A stretch of DNA of 64,000 nucleotides from Dickeya fangzhongdai. Its GTDB lineage: Bacteria > Pseudomonadota > Gammaproteobacteria > Enterobacterales > Enterobacteriaceae. The first letter of the stretch is position 1, and each line of letters starts with the position of its first letter. A model generated the notes under the pieces. That model had not been told where the DNA came from, made no database searches, and worked only from the letters and a program-made list of their open reading frames with translations. Location of the stretch: the NCBI RefSeq assembly GCF_002812485.1, contig NZ_CP025003.1, positions 4,712,001-4,776,000 of the forward strand, given 5' to 3'. Shown here piece by piece: positions 58,395 to 64,000 of the stretch. Both the position numbers and the translations under genes were made by a program.

Positions 58395-59137
58395 TCCGTT
58401 GTACCGTTGTGCTGGCGAGCCTGCTGTGCCTGAGTTCCACAGCGTACAGCGCCACCGTTAACGCCGCCCGCTATCACGCCTTCTGGCTGTGGGCGGCGGT
58501 GCAGCCGCAACCGGTGTTGTCTCAGGCGGACACGCTCTATCTGCATCAGGGGGAAATCGCCCGCCGGAACGGCAAAACCGTATTCCTGCGTCAGGGGATT
58601 CCGGTCAGCGCCCTGCCGGTCAGGCATCTCTGGCTGTCGTTTCGGGTTTCCGAGCTGCGCCTTGGCGCACCGGAACTGCGGCGTCTGCTGCAACTGCGGC
58701 AGCGTTGGGCCGCCGCCGGCAACCGGGTCGACGGCATCCAGATCGATTTCGACGCCCAAAGCTACCACCTGTCGCACTACGTCGCTTTTCTGCAAACGCT
58801 CCGCCAGCAGTTGCCGCCCGACTGTCGCCTGAGCGTCACCGGGCTGCTGGACTGGGCCAAAACCGGCGATGTCCGGCAACTCAATCGTCTGAACGGCGTG
58901 GTGGATGAACTGGTGGTGCAGACCTATCAGGGACGGCGCACGGTGGAGAATTACGCCGCCTATCTGCCAACGCTGATGAACCTGAAACTGCCGTTCCGCC
59001 TCGGGCTGGTGCAACACGGCAAATGGGATGAACAGTGGCAGCGCCGGCTGTTGGCATCGCCGTTTTACCGCGGAGAAGTGGTGTTCCTGCTCAATCCGAT
59101 ACCGGCGCGCCGTTCTCCCATCCTGCAGCAACGTTGA
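58364..59137 (+). CDS. Secreted DUF3142-type protein, possible glycosidase-like barrel
   Basis: 257 residues with a signal peptide (about 1-30, ending STAYSA). The rest, FWLWAAVQ, VDGIQIDFDAQSYHLSHYVAFLQTLR and DELVVQTYQGRRTVENYAAYL, resembles DUF3142, a predicted TIM-barrel family. The acidic pair in QIDFDA is placed like a catalytic motif of GH18-type enzymes, but activity is not established. Starts inside the end of the preceding TPR-like gene (AAAGG upstream), so both products are probably made together and act in the periplasm. Confidence 0.78.
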   Translation: MGATAQILLVVRCTVVLASLLCLSSTAYSATVNAARYHAFWLWAAVQPQPVLSQADTLYLHQGEIARRNGKTVFLRQGIPVSALPVRHLWLSFRVSELRLGAPELRRLLQLRQRWAAAGNRVDGIQIDFDAQSYHLSHYVAFLQTLRQQLPPDCRLSVTGLLDWAKTGDVRQLNRLNGVVDELVVQTYQGRRTVENYAAYLPTLMNLKLPFRLGLVQHGKWDEQWQRRLLASPFYRGEVVFLLNPIPARRSPILQQR

Positions 59138-59154
59138 TTCCACGCGCCGGGCGT

Positions 59155-59700
59155 TCAGTCGTCCGACAGAATCCCCGCCATAAAACGTTCGGTGTCTTCG
59201 CGGCTGTGCAGCACGATACGCTGTGGCGTCACGACTCGCTGCGATGGCGCGCACTGCTCAAACACCCGCAGATGCCCGCTGAACGAGCTGTTGCTTTGCC
59301 GCTCCCGGTACTCGCCCGCCCAGCGCAGCAATTCGGCCAGCGCCGCTTCGTCGCCGCCACGGCGCAGCCCGCGCTGACGAATATTGGTCAGGCATTCCTC
59401 CACCGGGATATCCAGCCAAACCAACGCGGTGGCTTGCTGCACCACTTCCTGCATCAACCAGCCGTAAACCCCTTCCATAATCCAGCATTCAGCCTGCGCC
59501 AGCTCCCGAGCCTCGGCTTTGACCAGCACCCGGTCGCGCGCTTTCCCGTAGCCGCCCGGCTCCCAGTTGATCAGATCCAGGTCGATGGCGGGCGCCTGTA
59601 GCCGGGCCGCCAGTTGTTCCGCCAGCCAGCTTTTCCCCGAACCGCTATTGCCCATGATCAGGGTGCGCCGCAGCGCAGAAGCAGGTATCGAACAGGTCAT
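59155..59700 (-). CDS. P-loop adenylate kinase-like protein
   Basis: A 181-residue cytosolic protein with Walker A GNSGSGKS at residues 17-24 and a shikimate/adenylate-kinase type fold (APAIDLDLINWEPGGYG; ALVWLDIPVEECLTNIRQRGLRRGG as a lid-like stretch). Similar proteins are annotated as nucleotide kinases or DNA topology modulation proteins, without known substrate. The ATG at 59700 with GGGAG upstream is chosen; an upstream TTG is in frame. Confidence 0.8.
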   Translation of the reverse strand: MTCSIPASALRRTLIMGNSGSGKSWLAEQLAARLQAPAIDLDLINWEPGGYGKARDRVLVKAEARELAQAECWIMEGVYGWLMQEVVQQATALVWLDIPVEECLTNIRQRGLRRGGDEAALAELLRWAGEYRERQSNSSFSGHLRVFEQCAPSQRVVTPQRIVLHSREDTERFMAGILSDD

Positions 59701-59776
59701 CACGCGCTCTCCCGTTGGTCGTTTCGATTGGTTAGTCGTATCGATCAATTGATCTGATCATGACGGGCGTGGCGCG

Positions 59777-60241
59777 TCAGCGTCGGCCGCCAAACCCATT
59801 CTGCCGCCAGGCTTCGTAGCTGATGATCGCCACCGAGTTGGACAGATTCAAACTGCGGCAGTTGGGCTCCATCGGGATGCGGATACGGCATTCCGGTGTG
59901 AAGCCGTTGCGGATATCATCCGGCAGACCGGCGGTTTCAGAGCCGAACAGCAGCACATCGCCCGGCTGGTAGTCGGGTTCGTCGTAAGGGCGGCTGCCTT
60001 TGGTGGTGCAGGCGAAAATCCGCTGCCCCGCCACCGCCTGGAGAAAGTCCTGATAGTTGCGATGACGGCTGACATTCGCCAGATCGTGATAATCCAGCCC
60101 GGCGCGGCGCAGCTTTTTTTCCTCGAAATCGAAGCCTAGCGGTTCGATCAGATGCAACGAACAGCCATTGTTGGCCGCCAGACGGATAATATTGCCGGTA
60201 TTGGGCGCAATCTGTGGCTCATAGAGCGCGATATGAAACAT
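59777..60241 (-). CDS. trmL: tRNA (cytidine(34)-2'-O)-methyltransferase TrmL
   Basis: A 154-residue SPOUT enzyme with the deep trefoil knot. [21 protein letters not shown] start, [11 protein letters not shown] and [27 protein letters not shown] form the SAM-binding knot. In E. coli TrmL (YibK) 2'-O-methylates the wobble base of two tRNA-Leu. It is elsewhere in the E. coli genome (next to cysE), so its place here is a synteny difference. Confidence 0.95.
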   Translation of the reverse strand: MFHIALYEPQIAPNTGNIIRLAANNGCSLHLIEPLGFDFEEKKLRRAGLDYHDLANVSRHRNYQDFLQAVAGQRIFACTTKGSRPYDEPDYQPGDVLLFGSETAGLPDDIRNGFTPECRIRIPMEPNCRSLNLSNSVAIISYEAWRQNGFGGRR

Positions 60242-60332
60242 GATGAAGTCAGGTACGAAAAAAGGTGGGCGTCAGTATAGCCTATTCCACGCTCACGCCC
60301 CAGCCGGGGCTGGCGCCGCGAATGGTCTGAAG

Positions 60333-60362
60333 TGCCACACCTGAATATGCCACACCTGAATG
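60333..60362. repeat. Two 15-bp tandem repeats upstream of trmL
   Basis: TGCCACACCTGAATA followed at once by TGCCACACCTGAATG, with a partial third copy (TGCCCTGAATA) after it. Lies in the gap between trmL and the Gln-rich gene. No function is evident. Confidence 0.75.
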
Positions 60363-60454
60363 GTGCCCTGAATAGTGTCGCAGAAGGCGGGGACGACGCC
60401 CCGATTAACGGCTAGAATAAAGCGGTATCCGACAGCCGTTTCCCCGGAGGAATC

Positions 60455-60736
60455 ATGAAAATAATATCTCCCCTGATGCTGCTCCTGAGCCTGCCGTTGC
60501 TGGCGCAGGCCGCCACGCAACAGATATCGCCCCAGCAGCAGCAATTTGAAAACGGCATCAGCAGCCAGAAGCGGCTGCTGCAGGAGATGCAGCAAAATCA
60601 GGCGCTGCAGCAACAGCAACTGAATAGCGACATCCAGCAGCGCAGCCGTGAACAGCAGCGCCAGCTGCAACAGCAACTGGAACAGAATCGCCAGCGCATC
60701 CAGCAATCCGCTCCGGGCAATACCAACCGGTACTGA
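60455..60736 (+). CDS. Gln-rich periplasmic protein, YhhA-like (DUF2756)
   Basis: 93 residues. Sec signal peptide MKIISPLMLLLSLPLLAQA, then a Gln-rich, coiled-coil-like chain (ISPQQQQFENGISSQKRLL...RQLQQQLEQNRQRIQQ). CGGAGGA precedes the ATG. It resembles E. coli YhhA, which also lies beside ugpQ; similarity of such biased sequences is weak evidence, but the neighbourhood supports it. Function unknown. Confidence 0.68.
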   Translation: MKIISPLMLLLSLPLLAQAATQQISPQQQQFENGISSQKRLLQEMQQNQALQQQQLNSDIQQRSREQQRQLQQQLEQNRQRIQQSAPGNTNRY

Positions 60737-60810
60737 CGGTTCCAACCAGTAGGACCATTCCAGCCGGTTCCCGCCGCTCACCTCAGGATGGTCGGCGGGT
60801 TGCGGAGGGG

Positions 60811-61767
60811 TTATACCCTCACGCCCATCAGCGTCAGAATCAGCGGTGTGGTAATGCCGGCCAGCGCGGTCGACATCAACAGGCTGGCGGCGACCGGACC
60901 GCCCAGCACATTGAATTGCCGGGACATCAGGTAGATATTGACGCCCACCGCCATCGACCCCAGCAGCACCACTACCCGTGTTTCCATCTCCGGCAGACCC
61001 AGCGCCACCGCCAGCACCCACACCACCAGCGGCTGCACCACCAGCTTGATAAGACAAATAGCGACGCTGATTTGCCAGCCGTCGCGAATACGGTATTCCG
61101 CCAGCCCCATGCCCAGCGCCACCAGCGACAGCGGCACGCCGATCTGACTCAGCATACCGACAGGCTTATCGATGCTATCCGGCAGCGGCAATCCGGTGAG
61201 GCTGTAGAACGTGCCGGACAGAATGCCGATGATCAGCGGGTTTTTCAGCACGCCGAGCGCGGTTTTGGTGAACCCCTGCATCGACAGCGAACCGTTGCGC
61301 GCCCATTCCACCGAGACGGTCACCAGCGTCCACAGAATCAGGCCGTTGAACACCAGCACCAACGCTACGGACGGAATCGCCTGCGGGCCGAGCATCAGGG
61401 TGGCGATCGGCAAACCGAGCATCACGTTGTTGGAGAAAATCCCGCTGAGCGAAAACACCGAGCCGGATACGCCATCCAGCCGAAACACCCGGCTGGCGAC
61501 AATCCGGCCCAGCACAAACACGATGAGACAGCTGCCAAAGAAGGCGATCAGCAACCGGGCATCCACCGCCGGTCGTTTGGAGAAATCGCACATCATGCGG
61601 AACAGCATGGCAGGCAGCGCCACTGAAAATACGAATTTGGTCAGCGCATCGGTTACGGTCGACGGCCAGCGGCCGAAGCGAATCAGGCCATACCCCAGCG
61701 CAATCAGCACAAACAGCGGCAGTGAAAGAAAAATCTGGTGCCAGAGAGAAAGAATAAACGTGGGCAT
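60811..61767 (-). CDS. AEC-family (auxin efflux carrier-like) transporter
   Basis: A 318-residue inner-membrane protein with about ten membrane helices in two halves. GYGLIRFGRWPSTVTDALTKFVF and the SGIFSNNVMLGLPIA and KNPLIIGILSG segments are typical of AEC/malonate-transporter-like permeases. Bacterial members move organic acids; the substrate here is unknown. Not part of the ugp operon of E. coli. Confidence 0.87.
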   Translation of the reverse strand: MPTFILSLWHQIFLSLPLFVLIALGYGLIRFGRWPSTVTDALTKFVFSVALPAMLFRMMCDFSKRPAVDARLLIAFFGSCLIVFVLGRIVASRVFRLDGVSGSVFSLSGIFSNNVMLGLPIATLMLGPQAIPSVALVLVFNGLILWTLVTVSVEWARNGSLSMQGFTKTALGVLKNPLIIGILSGTFYSLTGLPLPDSIDKPVGMLSQIGVPLSLVALGMGLAEYRIRDGWQISVAICLIKLVVQPLVVWVLAVALGLPEMETRVVVLLGSMAVGVNIYLMSRQFNVLGGPVAASLLMSTALAGITTPLILTLMGVRV

Positions 61768-61894
61768 CGCCCTTCCTTAAAAAACGCGCGGCTCACCCAG
61801 GCGAAGGCTGATGGCTTATCACGACGGCCCAGCAATAGCCCCGTCGGGGGAACGGGCCGGACGCCCGAGGTCATACAGGATACGCCTGAAGAAA

Positions 61895-61918
61895 CACGCC
61901 GGTTTATTGGCCGGCGTG
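61895..61918 (-). terminator. ugp operon terminator
   Basis: CACGCCGG/CCGGCGTG stem with an eight-base loop; on the minus strand TTTCTTC follows. It lies 35 bp past the ugpQ stop. Confidence 0.72.
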
Positions 61919-61952
61919 GCGCGCTGTCGGGACAGACGACATTCAGCCGGCG

Positions 61953-62696
61953 TTAATTAAATTGTGGTCCAATCAAATCTATCCGGTCGGTACAGATACA
62001 GTCAACGCCCCACTGCAGCAGGATGCGAGCGCGATCCGGTTGATTAACGGTGTACACCAGAATACGCAACCCGGCGTCTTTCAGCAGCCTGATGCGCGCC
62101 TCATCCAGCAGTTGGTGATTAAGGTGGATCGACACGCAGCCCAGCCGTTCGGTCAGGATGCGCCAGTCGTCGTCCCACTCGTCCAGCAACAGCCCGCGCG
62201 GCAGCTCCGGCGCCGCCTGCTGCGCGGCCTCCAATGCCGCAACCGAAAACGACGACAGCAGCGGCGCGACCGGATGGTTCTGCCACAGTTCGCGCGCGGC
62301 CAGCGCCACCACGCGACCGGTCAATTCCTCGCAGCCGGTGGTCGGTTTGATCTCGATATTGGCCGCCAGACCGTACTGTGCGCAACGCTTCGCCACTTCC
62401 GACAACAGCGGCAGGCGTTCGCCGTGGAACTGGCGGCTGTACCAACTGCCGACGTCCAGCCCCACCAGCTTGTCCCACGGCAGCTCGCCCGCCACGCCCC
62501 AGCCGTTGCTGGTGCGTTCAAGCGTGTCGTCGTGCAACAGGAAAATCTGCCCGTCCTGCGACAGCTTGGCGTCAAACTCAATCATTTTGTGGCCGTGATG
62601 CGCGCCGACATCAATCGCCGCCAGCGTATTTTCCGGCGCCAGAGAGCCGCCGCCGCGGTGGGCGACGATAGCAGGATAAGGCCAGTTCGGGATCAT
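61953..62696 (-). CDS. ugpQ: UgpQ, cytosolic glycerophosphodiester phosphodiesterase
   Basis: A 247-residue GDPD-family TIM-barrel enzyme that splits glycerophosphodiesters into sn-glycerol-3-phosphate and alcohol. [39 protein letters not shown] and NIEIKPTTG hold the metal and catalytic residues. No signal peptide, unlike GlpQ. Its ATG overlaps the ugpC stop (ATGA), so translation is coupled to the transporter. Gives phosphate and glycerol-3-phosphate from phospholipid debris. Confidence 0.96.
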   Translation of the reverse strand: MIPNWPYPAIVAHRGGGSLAPENTLAAIDVGAHHGHKMIEFDAKLSQDGQIFLLHDDTLERTSNGWGVAGELPWDKLVGLDVGSWYSRQFHGERLPLLSEVAKRCAQYGLAANIEIKPTTGCEELTGRVVALAARELWQNHPVAPLLSSFSVAALEAAQQAAPELPRGLLLDEWDDDWRILTERLGCVSIHLNHQLLDEARIRLLKDAGLRILVYTVNQPDRARILLQWGVDCICTDRIDLIGPQFN

Positions 62697-63769
62697 GCTT
62701 CCATCCGTAATCCGCTTTGCGAATCAAATATATGCCAGGATGCGGCCGGCAGATTGAGCCACAGGGTTTCCCCCACCGCCGGACAATGCTCGTGCGACAG
62801 GCGCACCACGATATTCTGCCCCGCCCATTTGCCGTGCGCCAGATTATCCGCGCCCAGCAATTCCAGCGTCTCCACCACCAGCGGCACGCCGCCGGCGTCG
62901 GCGGTGGACTGCAAAATGTGCTCCGGGCGCATGCCAAGCGTGACGTCGCGCCCTTGCCATGCCGGTTTTGCGACCGGCAGCGGCAGCGAGAAATCCGCCG
63001 ACAGCGCGACCCGGCTGCCGTCGGCGCTCACCTGTCCGGCCCACAGATTCATGGCGGGCGAGCCGATGAAGCTGGCGACAAACAGCGACGCCGGTTTGCG
63101 GTAAATCTCCGCCGGCGCGCCGATCTGCTCCGCCACGCCTTTGTTCATCACGATCACCCGGTGCGCCAGCGTCATCGCCTCCACCTGATCGTGGGTGACG
63201 TACAAGCTGGTGGTTTTCAGCCGTTTGTGCAGCTGTTGCAGTTCAAGGCGCATCTGCACCCGCAGCTTGGCGTCAAGGTTGGACAGCGGTTCATCAAACA
63301 GGAATACCGCCGGCTCGCGCACGATGGCGCGCCCCATCGCCACGCGCTGGCGCTGGCCGCCGGACAGCTCGCGCGGCTTGCGGTTGAGCAGCGGTTGCAG
63401 TTCCAGAATGCGCGCCGCTTCTTCCACCCGCTGGCGAATCTGCGCTTTGCCGAAACCGCGAATTTTCAGGCCGTACGCCATGTTGTCGTAAACGCTCATA
63501 TGCGGATAGAGCGCGTAATTCTGGAACACCATCGCAATGCCGCGATCTTTCGGCTCTTTGTCGGTAACGCGTTCCTCACCGATGTAAATATCGCCGCTGG
63601 AGGTCTGCTCCAGACCCGCCACCATCCGCAGCAGCGTGGATTTGCCGCAGCCGGACGGGCCGACCATCACCACGAATTCGCCGTCCGCCACATCGAGATC
63701 GATCGGCTGAATCACCTGAGTCTTGCCGTCATAGGATTTGGTGACGGCCTGAAGTTTTAAACATGCCAT
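62693..63769 (-). CDS. ugpC: UgpC, sn-glycerol-3-phosphate ABC transporter ATPase
   Basis: A 358-residue MalK-type ATPase. Walker [10 protein letters not shown], signature LSGGQRQRV, Walker [16 protein letters not shown]-loop [11 protein letters not shown], then a C-terminal OB-fold regulatory domain (about 240-358). It energises UgpBAEC uptake of glycerol-3-phosphate and its diesters, in E. coli under PhoB control. It follows ugpE closely. Confidence 0.95.
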   Translation of the reverse strand: MACLKLQAVTKSYDGKTQVIQPIDLDVADGEFVVMVGPSGCGKSTLLRMVAGLEQTSSGDIYIGEERVTDKEPKDRGIAMVFQNYALYPHMSVYDNMAYGLKIRGFGKAQIRQRVEEAARILELQPLLNRKPRELSGGQRQRVAMGRAIVREPAVFLFDEPLSNLDAKLRVQMRLELQQLHKRLKTTSLYVTHDQVEAMTLAHRVIVMNKGVAEQIGAPAEIYRKPASLFVASFIGSPAMNLWAGQVSADGSRVALSADFSLPLPVAKPAWQGRDVTLGMRPEHILQSTADAGGVPLVVETLELLGADNLAHGKWAGQNIVVRLSHEHCPAVGETLWLNLPAASWHIFDSQSGLRMEA

Positions 63770-63775
63770 AAGATT

Positions 63776-64000
63776 CTATTTCTCACTATCAACCAGACCG
63801 CGAACAAACCAGCGCTGCATCAGCAACACAATCAACAACGGCGGCAGCATGGTTATCAGCATCGCCGCCATCACCTGGTGCCAGGGCGTAGCGGTGTCGC
63901 CGGTGGCGATCATGCTCTGGATCCCGGCCACCGCGGTGCCCAAATGGGGGTCGTTGACGATCAGCAGCGGCCACAGATACTGGTTCCAGCCGTAGATAAA
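63776..64000 (-). CDS. ugpE: UgpE, ABC transporter permease, C-terminal fragment
   Basis: The frame is open to the window edge; only the last 74 codons are seen. Translation gives [15 protein letters not shown] near the edge and ends in [16 protein letters not shown], as E. coli UgpE does (VRGLIDSEK). It contains the last membrane helix. The stop is 6 bp before ugpC. Not present as a clean ATG-started frame because the gene is cut. Confidence 0.92.
   Translation of the reverse strand, partial: FIYGWNQYLWPLLIVNDPHLGTAVAGIQSMIATGDTATPWHQVMAAMLITMLPPLLIVLLMQRWFVRGLVDSEK

Overview
The window is chromosomal DNA of an enterobacterial (order Enterobacterales) genome, most likely a soft-rot Pectobacteriaceae and probably Dickeya. 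The housekeeping proteins are clearly E. coli-like but diverged. The gene order follows the E. coli 87-90 min region (cpx-fieF-pfkA ... tpiA-yiiQ-yiiR-fpr-glpXKF-zapB-rraA-menA-hslUV-ftsN-cytR-priA-rpmE-metJBLF ... oxyR-sthA-fabR-yijD-trmA-btuB-murI-rrn), with several lineage-specific replacements. The genus is inferred from memory of protein sequences and synteny; no search was run.

Layout. 0-2.2 kb: end of yifB/comM, maoP and hdfR. 2.5-8.3 kb: a complete rRNA operon on the minus strand (16S - tRNA-Ile - tRNA-Ala - 23S - 5S - tRNA-Asp - tRNA-Trp) with P1/P2 promoters, boxA sites and a terminator. 8.3-17 kb: murI, btuB behind a cobalamin riboswitch, trmA, yijD-fabR, sthA, oxyR and a divergent peroxiredoxin-glutaredoxin gene behind a four-element OxyR site. 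17-22.6 kb: the methionine regulon genes metF, metBL and metJ with MetJ boxes. 22.7-29.8 kb: rpmE, priA, cytR, ftsN and hslVU, the last behind a sigma-32 promoter. 30-38.9 kb: menA, rraA, zapB, glpFK, glpX, fpr, yiiR, yiiQ, tpiA. 39-45 kb: a PhoA-type alkaline phosphatase, the agmatine-to-putrescine pair aguAB, pfkA and fieF. 45-53 kb: an accessory island. 53-56 kb: cpxP with its 3'UTR sRNA CpxQ, then cpxRA. 56-64 kb: an uncharacterised exported pair, a P-loop protein, trmL, a Gln-rich periplasmic protein, an AEC transporter and the end of the ugp glycerol-3-phosphate uptake operon.

The part most worth a second look is the island between fieF and cpxP. It holds four tandem paralogues of the P2 phage tail fibre protein gpH and two tail-fibre assembly (gpG/Tfa-like) genes, but no other phage gene, integrase or invertase. 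The fibre N-termini are alike while the C-terminal tips differ. Upstream of three of the fibre units lies a GTTGTG-N10-CACAAC dyad (one degenerate) followed after exactly 32 bp by CATAAT. This places a TGT-N12-ACA type site at -55, the arrangement of P2 late promoters activated by Ogr/Delta. The array therefore looks like a detached store of receptor-binding fibres wired to the late activator of a P2-like phage or P2-tail bacteriocin located elsewhere. That trans-activation is an inference.

Other regulatory signals read directly from the sequence include GlpR, MetJ, OxyR and CpxR sites and many intrinsic terminators. The rRNA operon joins a murI/btuB flank (E. coli rrnB) to a tRNA-Asp/tRNA-Trp/hdfR flank (E. 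coli rrnC), which suggests past recombination between rrn operons.
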